Shown: positions 15,701-26,495, counted from the stretch's first letter. The stretch: 64,000 nucleotides of DNA from Schleiferilactobacillus perolens DSM 12744 (GCF_001435585.1 NZ_AZEC01000004.1:181739-245738), one strand, 5' to 3'. Numbers and translations are program-made. Notes: generated from the sequence alone by a model not told the origin.

Positions 15701-17284
15701 ATGGAACCCTGGGTTCTGATAATCCTCGCAGTCATCATGTGTGTTGTTGGTTTTGTTGCTGGGTATTTGACCAAGAAAGCCGCGCAGCGTCGGGATTTAG
15801 ACGATGCACATCAAAACGCTGCGGGAATTATTGCAAGTGCTAAACGGGATGCTGCCGCGATTAAGCGGGAAGCAGACACCGCTAAGAAAGAAGCACTTCT
15901 TTCCGCCAAGGACGAGGGCCACCGCTACCGTGCAGAAATGGAAGCGGAGCTTAAGACGCGGCGGGAGGAATTACAAAAGCAAGAAAATCGCTTGCTGCAA
16001 AGAGAAGAGACGTTAGACCACAAGGATGACGTTTTGAATAATAAAGAGGGCAGCCTTGATAAACGTGAGGATAAACTCGAAATGCAGCAGCAACAGATCG
16101 ATGAAGCCAAGAAAAAAGTAACGGATACACTCCAGGCACAGGAAGATAAGTTAGCGGAGATTGCTCAGTTCAGTAGGGACGATGCCCGCAACCAAATTCT
16201 CGCTGCCACTAAAGAAGAATTGACCCACGAACGGGCAGTGATGATTCGCGAAAGCGAGGAAACTGCCAAGGAGGAAGCGGATAGCAAGGCGAGGGATCTT
16301 ATCGCTCAAGCCATCCAGCGTTCTGCTGCGGACGTGGTAACTGAAACAACAGTGACCGTTGTGTCGCTGCCTAGTGATGATATGAAAGGACGGATCATCG
16401 GTAAAGAAGGTCGCAACATTCGGACTTTGGAAACATTGACCGGCATTGACTTGATTATTGATGATACGCCAGAAGCGGTTGTATTATCCGGCTTTGACCC
16501 GGTTCGGCGAGAGATTGCCCGAATTGCGTTGGAGAAGCTGATCGCTGACGGTCGGATTCATCCGGCCCGCATTGAAGAAGCTGTGGAGAAGGCTCGGAAA
16601 GAAATGGATGCCCGCATTCGAGAGATCGGTGAACAGGCATTATTTGAACTGGGCATTCACCACATGCACCCCGACCTGATTAAGTTAGTGGGGCGGATGC
16701 ACTTCCGGACCAGTTATGGCCAGAATGTGTTGAATCACTCAATTGAGGTGGCTAAACTTGCTGGCATTATGGCGGGTGAGCTTGGAGAAGACGTTACCCT
16801 GGCAAAACGCGCAGGATTATTACACGATATAGGTAAGGCCATCGACCATGAAGTCGATGGGTCCCATGTGGAGATTGGTGTGGAATTGGCGAAGAAATAT
16901 CGCGAATCAGCCACGGTGATCAACACCATTGCGTCCCACCATGGGGATGTGGCACCGGAAAGCGTCATTGCTGTCCTGGTGGCGGCGGCTGATGCGATTT
17001 CAGCTGCTCGACCAGGTGCGCGTTCAGAGTCTCTGGAGAATTATATCCATCGGTTAGAAAAGCTGGAAGACATCACTAATTCCTTTGCTGGCGTGGATCA
17101 CAGCTTCGCGATTCAAGCCGGTCGGGAAGTCCGGGTTATTGTGACACCGGAGAAAGTAAACGATGATCAAGCAGCTATTTTGACCCATGAGATTCGGGAG
17201 CGTATCGAGAAAGAACTGGAATATCCAGGTCATATCAAAGTGACAGTCATTCGGGAAACACGCTTCGTGGAAACTGCGAAGTAG
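15701..17284 (+). CDS. rny: Ribonuclease Y
   Basis: 527-aa membrane-anchored endoribonuclease that initiates bulk mRNA decay. An N-terminal membrane helix (about 3-25) precedes a long coiled coil (about 30-195), a KH RNA-binding domain ([19 protein letters not shown], about 230) and an HD phosphohydrolase domain ([12 protein letters not shown], about 375). Strong RBS GGAGGTGA before the ATG. Length is standard. It is monocistronic with its own promoter and terminators. Confidence 0.97.
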   Translation: MEPWVLIILAVIMCVVGFVAGYLTKKAAQRRDLDDAHQNAAGIIASAKRDAAAIKREADTAKKEALLSAKDEGHRYRAEMEAELKTRREELQKQENRLLQREETLDHKDDVLNNKEGSLDKREDKLEMQQQQIDEAKKKVTDTLQAQEDKLAEIAQFSRDDARNQILAATKEELTHERAVMIRESEETAKEEADSKARDLIAQAIQRSAADVVTETTVTVVSLPSDDMKGRIIGKEGRNIRTLETLTGIDLIIDDTPEAVVLSGFDPVRREIARIALEKLIADGRIHPARIEEAVEKARKEMDARIREIGEQALFELGIHHMHPDLIKLVGRMHFRTSYGQNVLNHSIEVAKLAGIMAGELGEDVTLAKRAGLLHDIGKAIDHEVDGSHVEIGVELAKKYRESATVINTIASHHGDVAPESVIAVLVAAADAISAARPGARSESLENYIHRLEKLEDITNSFAGVDHSFAIQAGREVRVIVTPEKVNDDQAAILTHEIRERIEKELEYPGHIKVTVIRETRFVETAK

Positions 17285-17295
17285 CACTTATTCAA

Positions 17296-17331
17296 GGAAA
17301 ATCCAGACGCCCATCTGCGGTCGGATTTTCC
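17296..17331 (+). terminator. Hairpin after rny
   Basis: GGAAAATCC pairs with GGATTTTCC around an 18-nt loop; no T run follows, so it may be a 3' stabilising stem rather than a terminator. Confidence 0.4.
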
Positions 17332-17366
17332 AAGAGCAAGTCTGATCCGATCCAATTAATAATATG

Positions 17367-17405
17367 AGCGGCAATACCATCGTTCGATGGCATTGCCGCT
17401 TTTCT
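17367..17405 (+). terminator. Terminator between rny and tagO
   Basis: AGCGGCAAT-CCATCG with CGATGG-ATTGCCGCT followed by TTTT. Its 3' arm overlaps the tagO -35. Confidence 0.85.
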
Positions 17406-17421
17406 GTCAGACCGGTATAAT
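17393..17421 (+). promoter_or_regulatory. tagO promoter
   Basis: TTGCCG (17393-17398), 17-nt spacer, perfect TATAAT (17416-17421). Confidence 0.75.
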
Positions 17422-17452
17422 AAGATTAATTCTAGGGATTAGGAGATTCATG

Positions 17453-18544
17453 ATGTTTCGAGTAATTGTCGCGCTTTTTGGTACGATGTTCTTTTCAGCA
17501 GTCATCACCCCGTTTATCCGTAAACTGGCTTTCGTGTTGGGTGCAGTGGATATGCCCAATGCTCGGCGGGTCAATCGCAAGCCGATGCCGACAATGGGCG
17601 GGTTAGGAATCTTCATTTCCTTCGTGTTTGCCACGTTTGTGTTACTGCGCAATCAATTCCCAACCCATGAGCTGTTCAGCGTCTTGTTGGGGGCCAGCGT
17701 GATCATTCTGACCGGAATGATCGACGATATCAAGGAATTGAAGCCGTGGCAGAAAATGTTGGGGATTGTTATTGCCGCCAGCATAATCTACTTCTTAGCC
17801 GGTATCCGGATGGATAGTGTGGCATTATTTGGGATGCACTTCGATTTGGGCTGGGCCAGCTACTTCGTCACCATCTTCTGGATTGCCGCGTTAACCAACG
17901 CTGTCAACTTGATCGACGGCCTGGATGGTCTTGCCACTGGAGTAGCCATTATCGCCCTCTTTACCATGGGGGTCATCGGGGTGTTCTTCCTGCTCCCTGG
18001 AGAAATTTACGTTCCTATTTGGATCTTCTGCCTAGTGGCCGCACTGATCGGCTTTTTACCCCATAATTTTCATCCCGCCAGCATTTTCCTAGGGGACACT
18101 GGGGCATTGTTTATTGGTTTCATGATTTCTGTTTTCTCGCTTAAAGGGTTGAAAAACGTCACTTTTATCACCACGGTTATTCCGGTCATCATCTTGGGTG
18201 TACCGATTACCGACACCGTCTATGCCATCCTGCGGCGCAAACTTAACAAGAAACCAATCTCGCAAGCCGACAAGCACCATTTGCACCATCAGCTAATGGC
18301 TTTGGGTTTAACTCAGCGCCAAACCGTGATGGTGATCTACGGATTGACCCTGATCTTCTCAGCCATCGCCCTAATTTACCCACTATCGACGCTTTGGGGC
18401 AGCATCCTGCTGACGATCGCAGTAATCCTGGGACTTGAACTGTTCGTAGAATCAATCGGTTTATTGGGTGCCGGCCGCCAACCGTTACTCCACGCCATTC
18501 AGCGTTTCGTTAAACGCCTGTCACGTTCGGATCATCCAGTTTGA
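17453..18544 (+). CDS. tagO: Undecaprenyl-phosphate GlcNAc-1-phosphate transferase (TagO/WecA type)
   Basis: About 363-aa polytopic membrane enzyme of the MraY/WecA family that starts wall teichoic acid or other undecaprenyl-linked polymers by transferring GlcNAc-1-P. Visible motifs are PTMGGLGI, the Asp-rich GMIDDIKEL, NAVNLIDGLDGLATG, the FLGDTGALFIGF loop and DKHHLHH. About ten helices. ATG 17453 is 7 nt from AGGAG; the more distal start at 17387 lies in the terminator upstream. It is followed by a shared terminator with convergent yigZ. Confidence 0.92.
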   Translation: MFRVIVALFGTMFFSAVITPFIRKLAFVLGAVDMPNARRVNRKPMPTMGGLGIFISFVFATFVLLRNQFPTHELFSVLLGASVIILTGMIDDIKELKPWQKMLGIVIAASIIYFLAGIRMDSVALFGMHFDLGWASYFVTIFWIAALTNAVNLIDGLDGLATGVAIIALFTMGVIGVFFLLPGEIYVPIWIFCLVAALIGFLPHNFHPASIFLGDTGALFIGFMISVFSLKGLKNVTFITTVIPVIILGVPITDTVYAILRRKLNKKPISQADKHHLHHQLMALGLTQRQTVMVIYGLTLIFSAIALIYPLSTLWGSILLTIAVILGLELFVESIGLLGAGRQPLLHAIQRFVKRLSRSDHPV

Positions 18545-18567
18545 GTATTTTGTCTTTATCTTGGAAC

Positions 18568-18600
18568 AAAACCGTCAGGCAAAGTGTCTGACGGTTTTGT
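18568..18600. terminator. Bidirectional terminator tagO/yigZ
   Basis: AAAACCGTCAG with CTGACGGTTTT around an 9-nt loop; serves both convergent genes. Confidence 0.85.
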
Positions 18601-18610
18601 TGTCTCTTCC

Positions 18611-19282
18611 TTAGTTTTCATATCTCGGCGCAGCCGGATCAGTGTAAGGCACTTCCCGGTATTGTTTATCACCAGTCTGGATTTGAATACTCCCACTGGT
18701 CAGATCAGTCAATTTGTCTCGGTAATTAGCCACATCACCGTCATCAATATAGGCCGTCACAGTGACTTTGACGCCGTAATCCGTATTTTCAATACTGTAG
18801 GGACTTTCTTCAAAGAAATGTTGAATCAAGGCCACTTGACTATAGTCAATTTCCAGGATGACGGCCTGCTGCAGCACGCCCCGGATAATACCGATATGGT
18901 GGGCGGCCTTCGTAACGGAATTACTATATGCACGAATGAGACCGCCCGCGCCCAACTTCGTACCGCCGAAGTAGCGGGTGGTGACGGCAACGACGTTTTT
19001 TAATTTCATCAACTTCATCGCTTCCAGCATTGGCACCCCGGCTGTGCCACTGGGTTCCCCATCGTCGTTGGCCCGTTGATGCTCATCATTGTCGCCAATG
19101 ATATAGGCGCTGCAATTATGGGTGGCTTGATAGTGTTTCTTTTTGATTGCGGCAATGAAGTCGTTGGCCGCTTGTTCGTCGGTGACTCGTGCCATTTGGC
19201 AAATAAAACGGGACTTTTTGATTTCAATTTCATATTCGCCAGTTTGGGCGATGGTGAGGTAATTATTGAGCACAATATCCAT
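18611..19282 (-). CDS. yigZ: YigZ/IMPACT family protein
   Basis: 223-aa protein of the UPF0029/IMPACT family. The N-terminal domain has IKKSRFICQ, HNCSAYIIGD and the signature block DGEPSGTAGVPMLE...TRYFGGTKLGAGGL; the C-terminal part is a ferredoxin-like domain. Family members are associated with translation regulation, but a precise role is not settled. ATG 19282 is immediately adjacent to AAAGGA; GTG 19273, nine nt further in, has better spacing and would give MLNNYLTIAQTGEYE, closer to family N-termini. It is divergent from comFA. Confidence 0.88.
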   Translation of the reverse strand: MDIVLNNYLTIAQTGEYEIEIKKSRFICQMARVTDEQAANDFIAAIKKKHYQATHNCSAYIIGDNDEHQRANDDGEPSGTAGVPMLEAMKLMKLKNVVAVTTRYFGGTKLGAGGLIRAYSNSVTKAAHHIGIIRGVLQQAVILEIDYSQVALIQHFFEESPYSIENTDYGVKVTVTAYIDDGDVANYRDKLTDLTSGSIQIQTGDKQYREVPYTDPAAPRYEN

Positions 19283-19330
19283 TCCTTTGCGTATATATTG
19301 AGTGAGAACGAGAAGGTGGTGGGATTAACA

Positions 19331-20613
19331 GTGGAATCCATATTTCCTGGCGGACAAGCAGTGGTGGCAGGTTCGACCATGCGGGGAGCAATTCCCGCTA
19401 TCAGCCACACGCATGGCGCCAGTAACTGTCAACGATGCGGTGCCAGTGGACGAGGGGAGAAAATCAATTACCTCTTGGTGGTGAATTTTGCCCAGAGTGT
19501 ATTGGCCTAGGGCGAATCACCAGCCGAGATGATTTATATCGGGAACCGATGACCGAGTTCATGGTCAGAGCAGCAGCAGATGTATGTGCGTGGTCTGGCA
19601 CACTGACACCGGCACAGGCTGGGGCAAGTCAAGATATTATCCAGACAATCAATCGGCAGCGACCGCTGTTGGTATGGGCCGTCACCGGTGCTGGTAAGAC
19701 CGAGATGACCTTCCCGGCAGTGGCCGCAGTTTTGGCCAGTGGCGGAATGGTGGGGTACGCGTCACCGCGGATCGATGTTTGTAACGAACTTTTCCCTCGC
19801 TTGCAACGGGCATTTCCCACCGTGGCAAGCACACTCCTGCACGGTCAACAGACCCAGGGCTACGCGGGAGAGCAGTTAGTCGTCTGTACAGTCCATCAAC
19901 TACTTCGATTCTATCATGCTTTTCAACTGCTGATTGTAGATGAAGTGGACGCCTTTCCGATGGTGAACTCTCGATTACTGCATGCGGCAGTGCGCAGCGC
20001 TTTATTGCCCACAGGAGCTAAAGTGTATCTTTCGGCCACCCCCGATCGCAAGCTGCTGTACCAAGCCAGGCATGGTGAGATTGATGTGACGTATTTGGCT
20101 CGGCGTTTCCACGGCTATCCGTTACCGGTTCCGCGCTGCCATTGGTGTCGCCAAACCACATTAACCACTTCATTGCGGCCACTTTTAGCTGTGGTGGGAC
20201 AATACCGCCAGCAGTTTGTGCCAGTGATGATTTTTGTGCCGACGGTACCATTGTTAACCACGATTGTGGAACGCATTCACCACCGCTGGCCGCAGATCAA
20301 GGTAGCTGGTGTGCATGCGAATGATTCGCACCGGATTGAAAAGATTCAAGCGTTTCGCCAAGGTCAGACCACAGTTTTAGTGACCACGACGATTCTAGAA
20401 CGCGGAGTGACCATTGGCGGGCTGCAGGTCATTGTGTGGCAAGCGTGTCATCAGCATTTCCAGGCCAATGCCTTGGTGCAGGTGGCCGGTCGGGCTGGTC
20501 GCGCCGATTGGCAGCCAGACGGGAATGTGGACTTTTTTTATCACCGGTACACTTTGGCCATTGCCGAGGCCATTCGGCAAATCAAAAAAATGAATCGGCG
20601 AGGGGGCGTTTGA
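19331..20613 (+). pseudogene. comFA: ComFA helicase, apparently frameshifted in the zinc finger
   Basis: DEAD-like ATPase of the DNA uptake machinery. From about 19459 the reading frame is intact: zinc-finger half FCPEC, Walker A TGAGKTE, DEVD box, YLSATPD, then helicase C-terminal motifs (GRAGR). The first half of the zinc finger (NCQRCG) and a plausible N-terminus from GTG 19331 lie in the other frame, which ends in a stop near 19507. Restoring one G in the run GGGG at 19454-19457 would join both into one ORF with the usual C-x2-C...C-x2-C. The only in-frame ATG (19435) has no RBS and loses the first pair of cysteines. Either a real inactivating indel or a sequencing error in the G run. Confidence 0.75.
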
Positions 20614-21315
20614 ATGACACTTTGTGGTTGGTGCGGGCGCCCGTGGCAAGTTAAAATTACATTTTCCCAGCTGTGTAGTTTACAAAGACGGCGTCCAGAA
20701 ACTCTTTGCCCAGATTGTCGCAGTCAATTTGCTCCCGTCGCCACCAACACTGCGCAATGTCCTGGTTGCGGCCGGTTGGGGGACACGCATTTATGTCCAG
20801 AATGCCAGTTGTGGCATACTCGGATGCCTTGGCAAAAAGGCCGAGAGTATTATTTGTTTGGGTATCACTCCTTAATGCAGACGTATTTTGAGCGATACAA
20901 GCGCCAAGGGGATGTGCGCTTAGCGCCCCTTTTTCAATATGATCTTGCCAACTGGTGGCGCACCCGTCACTCTCTTTACGATGCCGTGATTCCCGTGCCA
21001 GGAGATCCAAAACGGTCCCTTCAACGCGGGTTTGAGCCGGTCATCCAGCTGATTGGTGATGTGTTTCCATTAACCTTGGCTCTGGCCAAAACGGTAACCA
21101 CGCCCGAGCAGGCGCAGCTCAATCGCCATGACCGCTTGACGCAACCACAACCGTTTCGGTGGCAGCCCTGCCGAGGGGTGAACGGACACCAATGGCGGCG
21201 GATATTAATTGTGGATGATATTTACACGACGGGAGCCACTTTACACCAAGCAATGCACGTGATTCATCAAGCGGGCGTAGCGGCTGCCATGGATAGTTGG
21301 ACATTAGCACGGTAA
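20614..21315 (+). CDS. comFC: ComFC, competence phosphoribosyltransferase-like protein
   Basis: 233-aa ComF family protein. The N-terminal Cys pairs (CGWC, CPDC, CPGC, CPEC) form zinc ribbons, and the C-terminal phosphoribosyltransferase domain has the PRPP motif ILIVDDIYTTGAT. ComFC acts with ComFA in taking up and processing single-stranded transforming DNA. The ATG follows the comFA stop directly, so translation is coupled. It is intact although comFA looks disrupted. Confidence 0.93.
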   Translation: MTLCGWCGRPWQVKITFSQLCSLQRRRPETLCPDCRSQFAPVATNTAQCPGCGRLGDTHLCPECQLWHTRMPWQKGREYYLFGYHSLMQTYFERYKRQGDVRLAPLFQYDLANWWRTRHSLYDAVIPVPGDPKRSLQRGFEPVIQLIGDVFPLTLALAKTVTTPEQAQLNRHDRLTQPQPFRWQPCRGVNGHQWRRILIVDDIYTTGATLHQAMHVIHQAGVAAAMDSWTLAR

Positions 21316-21342
21316 AAAAGTCTAAAACGCTTCCTGAAATGT

Positions 21343-21370
21343 TTGTTTGTGGCGGGTAGTTTGTTATAAT
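21343..21370 (+). promoter_or_regulatory. hpf promoter
   Basis: TTGTTT (21343-21348), 16-nt spacer, perfect TATAAT (21365-21370). Confidence 0.75.
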
Positions 21371-21384
21371 TAAGGTGTAGTAAG

Positions 21385-21412
21385 GGTGGTGCAAGACGTT
21401 ATCCTCACCACC
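21385..21412 (+). promoter_or_regulatory. hpf leader hairpin
   Basis: GGTGGTG (21385-21391) pairs with CACCACC (21406-21412) at the start of the 5' leader, without a T run. It may stabilise or regulate the mRNA. Confidence 0.45.
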
Positions 21413-21452
21413 GGGTGTACCTTTTGATACACTTTGAAGGGAGAGAAGTATT

Positions 21453-22025
21453 ATGTTATCTTTTAATGTCCGTGGCGAAAACATCGAGGTTACTGATGCC
21501 ATCCGCGCATACGTTGAAAAACGTTTGAGCAAGTTGAACAAGTATTTTGAGGATGCACCAAGCTCGATTGCCCACGTCAACTTAAAGCTGTACCCCAATA
21601 AGAATGCCAAGGTCGAAGTGACAATTCCACTGCCTTACTTGGTATTGCGGGCAGAGGAAACTTCTCCGGATCTTTATGCCAGCATCGATTTGGTGACTGA
21701 CAAGTTGGAGCGGCAGATTCGTAAGTACAAGACGAAGATCAATCGGAAGAGCCGGGAGAAGGGTATCAAGAACTTCGATTTAACTGGTCCTGCTGAAGGC
21801 GTGCAGGATGCACCGGTGCCTGAACCGGCAGCACCCAGCGACAACTTCACGATTGTCCGGACCAAGCGGGTTTCCTTGAAGCCAATGGATTCAGAGGAAG
21901 CTGTGTTGCAGATGGATATGTTGGGGCATAACTTCTTTATCTTCGAAGATGCTGAAACTAATGGCACCAGCATTGTTTACCGTCGGCGCGATGGCCGGTA
22001 CGGCTTGATTGAAACAGACGAATAA
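21453..22025 (+). CDS. hpf: Ribosome hibernation promoting factor, long form
   Basis: 190-aa long HPF (YvyD/RaiA type). The N-terminal S30AE domain (about 1-100, RAYVEKRLSKLNKYFED and AEETSPDLYASIDLVTDKLE) occupies the tRNA/mRNA channel, and the C-terminal domain (about 130-188, LKPMDSEEAVLQMDMLGHNF, then YRRRDGRYGLIE) dimerises 70S particles into 100S in stationary phase. Strong RBS (GGGAGAG). It is expressed from its own promoter and followed by a terminator. Confidence 0.95.
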   Translation: MLSFNVRGENIEVTDAIRAYVEKRLSKLNKYFEDAPSSIAHVNLKLYPNKNAKVEVTIPLPYLVLRAEETSPDLYASIDLVTDKLERQIRKYKTKINRKSREKGIKNFDLTGPAEGVQDAPVPEPAAPSDNFTIVRTKRVSLKPMDSEEAVLQMDMLGHNFFIFEDAETNGTSIVYRRRDGRYGLIETDE

Positions 22026-22045
22026 TTAGCATTAATGCTTGATGA

Positions 22046-22082
22046 AAAAGGCCAGGGCAAACGTGTTTGCTCTGGCCTTTCT
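22046..22082 (+). terminator. hpf terminator
   Basis: AAAGGCCAGGGCAAA pairs with TTTGCTCTGGCCTTT around CGTG. Confidence 0.9.
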
Positions 22083-22150
22083 GTCTATGTTAAAATGGAC
22101 CGGACTATATTTTCGCAGTAGTTATACAAATGAGGTTGTGAGGTCTAGAA

Positions 22151-24514
22151 ATGGCAAATGTATTGAAGCGGTGGGTCGAATCCGACGCCCGCGAAGTTAA
22201 ACGAATGGGTAAGATCGCCGATCAAGTCATCAGCTATGAAGACGAATATGCAGATTTGACAGATGAACAATTACAGGCTAAAACGCCAAAGTTCAAGGAT
22301 CGGTTGGCCAATGGTGAAACTCTCGATGATATTTTACCGGAAGCATTCGCCGTGGTGCGTGAAGGCGCAAAACGTGTGCTGGGTTTGTTCCCATTCCGGG
22401 TGCAAATCATCGGTGGGATCACATTACACGAAGGCAACATTGCCGAAATGAAGACTGGTGAAGGTAAAACTTTGACAGCCACCATGCCGGTTTATTTGAA
22501 TGCCTTGGCAGGCAAAGGGGTACACGTCGTTACTGTTAACGAGTACCTGTCCAGTCGGGACGCCACCGAAATGGGTCAACTCTACAACTGGTTGGGTTTG
22601 TCAGTGGGTTTAAACTTAAATGAAAAGAGTACCGACGAGAAGCGTGAAGCCTATAATTGCGACATCACGTATTCCACCAACAGTGAACTCGGATTCGATT
22701 ACTTGCGGGATAACATGGTCGTCTACAAAGACCAGATGGTGCAACGGCCGCTGAATTATGCGATCGTCGACGAAGTGGACTCCATCTTAATCGATGAAGC
22801 CCGGACACCATTGATTATTTCCGGCCAGGCTGAAAAATCCACTGCACTGTACATTCGGACAGATCGGTTCGTTAAGACATTAAAGGAAAACGAAGACTAC
22901 AAGATTGATTGGCCGACGAAGAGTATTTCACTGACTGAAGAAGGTATTCGTAAGGCAGAGAAAAACTTTGGCCTGGATAACTTGTACGATACAGATAACA
23001 TGGTTCTTAACCACCATTTGGACCAAGCATTGCGGGCCAATTACATCATGTTGAATGATATTGATTACGTGGTTCAGGACGGTAAAGTCTTAATCGTTGA
23101 CCAGTTCACTGGCCGGGTCATGGAAGGCCGGCGGTATTCCGACGGTCTGCACCAGGCCATTGAAGCCAAGGAAGGCGTCAAGATCGAAGACGAAACCAAG
23201 ACCATGGCCAACATCACGTATCAGAACTATTTCCGGATGTACAACAAGCTGGCCGGGATGACTGGTACGGCCAAAACGGAAGAGGAAGAATTCCGTGAAA
23301 TTTATAACATGGAAGTTATTTCTATTCCGACAAACAAGCCAGTGATTCGGGTAGACAATCCAGATGTGCTGTATCCGACGCTGGACAGTAAGTTCAATGC
23401 AGTTGTTCGAGAAATTCAAGAACGCCATGCAAAGGGCCAACCCATGCTGGTCGGGACTGTGGCCGTGGAAAATTCTGAACGTTTATCGCGCATGCTGGAT
23501 AAAGTGAACATTCCCCATGCGGTCTTAAACGCCAAGAACCATGCCAAGGAAGCTGAGATCATCATGAATGCCGGTCAACGCGGCGCCGTTACGATTGCCA
23601 CCAACATGGCCGGCCGGGGGACCGATATTAAATTGGGACCAGGTGTCAAAGAATTAGGCGGTTTAACGGTGTTGGGGACTGAACGACACGAGTCTCGGCG
23701 GATTGATAACCAGTTGCGGGGCCGTTCTGGCCGACAGGGGGACCCTGGTGAAACTCGGTTCTATATGTCTTTGGAAGACGACTTGATGAAACGCTTTGGT
23801 GGTGACCGGGTCAAGAACTTCATGGATCGCTTAAGCGGCCCCGATGATGATAAGGTCATCGAGAGCCGGCTGATTACTCACTCTGTGGAATCAGCACAAA
23901 AGCGGGTCGAAGGGAATAACTACGATACTCGGAAAAACACTCTGCAGTATGATGACGTCATGCGGGAACAACGGGAAGTCATGTACAAACAACGGCTGCA
24001 AGTGATTTCTGAAGATAAAGATCTGAAGTCAGTCTTGATGCCCATGATCAAGCGGACGATCACCAATCAAGTGGATATTCATACGCAAGGCAAGCCTGAA
24101 GAATGGGATTTGCAGGCGATCCTCGATTTTGCCCACACGGCCATGGTCAGCGATGACAAAATCGGCATGAAGGATATCAAGGGCAAATCCGCCGACGAAA
24201 TCAAGAAGTTTATGATGAATCTGGCGGAAGAGAATTACAGCGACAAGGAAAAGGCTTTGAACGATCCGGCACAAATGTTGGAGTTTGAAAAGGTCGTTAT
24301 TCTGCGAGTGGTGGATGCGCATTGGACCGACCACATTGATGCCATGGATCAGTTGCGACAATCCATCGGCTTACGGGGTTATGGTCAGATGAACCCGTTG
24401 GTGGAATATCAAGAAGAAGGGTATCGCATGTTTGAAGAAATGATTGCAGACATTGATTACGATGCCACCCGCTTGTTCATGCGGGCAGAGATTCGCCAAA
24501 ACATTCGTCGTTAA
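22151..24514 (+). CDS. secA: Preprotein translocase ATPase SecA
   Basis: 787-aa motor that drives secretory proteins through SecYEG. Walker [13 protein letters not shown]-box [44 protein letters not shown], and the helicase [13 protein letters not shown] motif are present in order. It lacks the C-terminal zinc-binding CxCxSGKKYK tail, ending at [10 protein letters not shown], as in many lactobacilli. The ATG is preceded by a weak RBS (GAGGT). prfB follows as in other Firmicutes. Confidence 0.97.
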   Translation: MANVLKRWVESDAREVKRMGKIADQVISYEDEYADLTDEQLQAKTPKFKDRLANGETLDDILPEAFAVVREGAKRVLGLFPFRVQIIGGITLHEGNIAEMKTGEGKTLTATMPVYLNALAGKGVHVVTVNEYLSSRDATEMGQLYNWLGLSVGLNLNEKSTDEKREAYNCDITYSTNSELGFDYLRDNMVVYKDQMVQRPLNYAIVDEVDSILIDEARTPLIISGQAEKSTALYIRTDRFVKTLKENEDYKIDWPTKSISLTEEGIRKAEKNFGLDNLYDTDNMVLNHHLDQALRANYIMLNDIDYVVQDGKVLIVDQFTGRVMEGRRYSDGLHQAIEAKEGVKIEDETKTMANITYQNYFRMYNKLAGMTGTAKTEEEEFREIYNMEVISIPTNKPVIRVDNPDVLYPTLDSKFNAVVREIQERHAKGQPMLVGTVAVENSERLSRMLDKVNIPHAVLNAKNHAKEAEIIMNAGQRGAVTIATNMAGRGTDIKLGPGVKELGGLTVLGTERHESRRIDNQLRGRSGRQGDPGETRFYMSLEDDLMKRFGGDRVKNFMDRLSGPDDDKVIESRLITHSVESAQKRVEGNNYDTRKNTLQYDDVMREQREVMYKQRLQVISEDKDLKSVLMPMIKRTITNQVDIHTQGKPEEWDLQAILDFAHTAMVSDDKIGMKDIKGKSADEIKKFMMNLAEENYSDKEKALNDPAQMLEFEKVVILRVVDAHWTDHIDAMDQLRQSIGLRGYGQMNPLVEYQEEGYRMFEEMIADIDYDATRLFMRAEIRQNIRR

Positions 24515-24581
24515 CACGTGGGGCTGGGGGCAAGTTTGTCGCCAGCCTTTCGCTTGTCAAGAAAATATTTGGAGGCAAAAC

Positions 24582-25704
24582 ATGGAATTAGCAGAAGCAC
24601 GGCATATCTTAGATGAGATGCGCACCAAAATAAATCAGTTTAGGGGGTCTCTTTGACTTCCCTCACTTGCAGGAAACAATTGCGGTGAATGAAGCCAAGA
24701 TGACTGAACCAGACTTTTGGAATGATTCCGAGAGTGCGCAAAAGATTATTGATGAAACGAACGATGCCAAGGGGCAGTTGGATACATTCAAAAAGTTAGA
24801 TGACGCCTGGCAGGATTTACAAGTCGCCACAGAATTGTTGGCTGATGGTCCGGATGCCGAGTTGACCAAACAACTGGATGCGGGCATTCCAAAATTGCAA
24901 GAATCCATGCGGGAATATGAACTCAATCAGTTATTATCCGGGCCCTATGACCGCAATGATGCCTTGGTGGAAATTCACCCTGGTGCTGGCGGCACAGAAG
25001 CACAGGATTGGGCGTCAATGTTGTTGCGAATGTACACCCGGTGGGCCCAAAACCGGCATTTCAATGTAGAAACATTGGATTATTTAGCTGGTGACGAGGC
25101 CGGTGTGAAGTCGGTCACGATTCAGATCACTGGGCATAATGCGTATGGATTATTGCGCAGTGAAAAAGGGATTCACCGCTTGGTGCGGATTTCACCCTTT
25201 GATTCGGCTGGGCGGCGGCATACGTCATTTGCTTCCGTGGATATCATGCCAGTGTTAAACGATGACATATCAATCAAGATTCGCCCGGAAGATTTGCGAG
25301 TCGATGTCTATCGCTCCTCTGGTGCCGGTGGTCAACATATCAACAAGACCTCTAGTGCCGTCCGGATCACTCATTTACCCACGGGTATTGTGACCCAATC
25401 CCAAGCGCAGCGCTCCCAGCTGCAAAACCGGGAGACGGCCATGGCAATGTTGCGGTCAAAACTGTATGAACGGGCACAAGAAGAACAAAAGCAAAAGGAA
25501 GCAGCCATTCAGGGCGAACAAAAAGAAATCGGCTGGGGTTCACAGATTCGCTCTTATGTGTTCCATCCGTATACGATGGTCAAAGATCATCGCACAAACT
25601 ACGAAACAAGCAATGGTCAAGCTGTCATGGATGGCGATCTCGATGGGTTTATTTATGCCTATTTGCAATGGGAATTGGCGCGTCATCAAGCACACATTTC
25701 ATAG
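24582..25704 (+). CDS. prfB: Peptide chain release factor 2 (programmed +1 frameshift)
   Basis: Release factor for UGA/UAA codons. Translation starts at ATG 24582 (RBS GGAGG), reads 24 codons to CTT (24651-24653), meets in-frame TGA and shifts +1 to GAC at 24655; coding segments are 24582-24653 and 24655-25704, giving about 374 aa. The Shine-Dalgarno-like AGGGGG stimulator lies just upstream. The SPF codon-recognition tripeptide ([16 protein letters not shown]) and the catalytic GGQ ([10 protein letters not shown]) are intact. The frameshift is autoregulation: low RF2 favours the shift. Confidence 0.96.
24642..24656 (+). other. prfB frameshift site
   Basis: AGGGGG-TCT-CTT-TGA: internal SD-like sequence, slippery CTT and in-frame UGA, the conserved bacterial RF2 frameshift cassette. 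Confidence 0.95.
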
Positions 25705-25760
25705 GAAATTAAGAATGAGACAGCTTTGTGATATTCCGTAAACGAACTGTTACGTTTGCT

Positions 25761-25769
25761 TGTTATAAT
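25761..25769 (+). promoter_or_regulatory. ftsE extended -10 promoter
   Basis: TGTTATAAT (TG-n-TATAAT), 40 nt before the ftsE ATG; no good -35. Confidence 0.6.
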
Positions 25770-25808
25770 GACTCTCGTGTTTTCTAGAGAAAGGAATTAA
25801 CAATCCCT

Positions 25809-26495
25809 ATGATTCGAATGGTAGATGTGTCCAAGACCTATGACAATGATGTACAGGCCTTAAAGGACGTTAATGTTGAGATTGATCAAGGCGATTTCGT
25901 CTATGTGGTGGGTCCATCTGGGGCCGGTAAATCCACGTTTATTAAACTGTTATACCGTGAATTGCGCGCAACTAAAGGACTGATCATGATCGATGAGTTC
26001 GATCTGATGAAGTTGAAAGATCGTGAAGTGCCTTTTCTTCGGCGGACGATTGGCGTCGTTTTCCAAGACTTCAAATTGTTGACGCGCTTAACGGTAGCGG
26101 AAAACATTGCTTACGCGATGGAAGTCATCGAGAAAGATCCTGAAGAAATTAAACAGCGCGTTACGGAAGTACTCAATGAGGTCGGACTGGCGGACAAAGC
26201 CGCGCGTTTCCCCAGCGAGTTATCCGGTGGGGAACAACAACGGGTGGCGATTGCCCGGGCCATTGCCAACTCCCCGCATATCCTGATTGCGGATGAACCG
26301 ACGGGCAATTTGGATCCGAACACAGCTGAAGAAATCATGGCCCTGCTGGAAGAGATCAATCACAAAGGCACAACTGTGATTATGGCCACGCACAACGATC
26401 AGATCGTCAACAGTCATCCGCACCGTTTATTGGAAATCAATAATGGTACGCTGATCCGCGACGAGAAAGAGGGGACTTACGAAAATGAAGGCTAG
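25809..26495 (+). CDS. ftsE: Cell division ATP-binding protein FtsE
   Basis: 228-aa ABC ATPase working with FtsX to control peptidoglycan hydrolases at the division site. Walker A GPSGAGKST, Q-loop FQDF, signature LSGGEQQRV and Walker B ILIADEPTG are present. AAAGGA lies 13 nt from the ATG, rather long spacing. It overlaps ftsX by 11 nt. Confidence 0.95.
   Translation: MIRMVDVSKTYDNDVQALKDVNVEIDQGDFVYVVGPSGAGKSTFIKLLYRELRATKGLIMIDEFDLMKLKDREVPFLRRTIGVVFQDFKLLTRLTVAENIAYAMEVIEKDPEEIKQRVTEVLNEVGLADKAARFPSELSGGEQQRVAIARAIANSPHILIADEPTGNLDPNTAEEIMALLEEINHKGTTVIMATHNDQIVNSHPHRLLEINNGTLIRDEKEGTYENEG

Noticed and set aside
24654-24656. In-frame stop making prfB a pseudogene
   Set aside because: It is the conserved RF2 programmed frameshift with AGGGGG and CTT-TGA.
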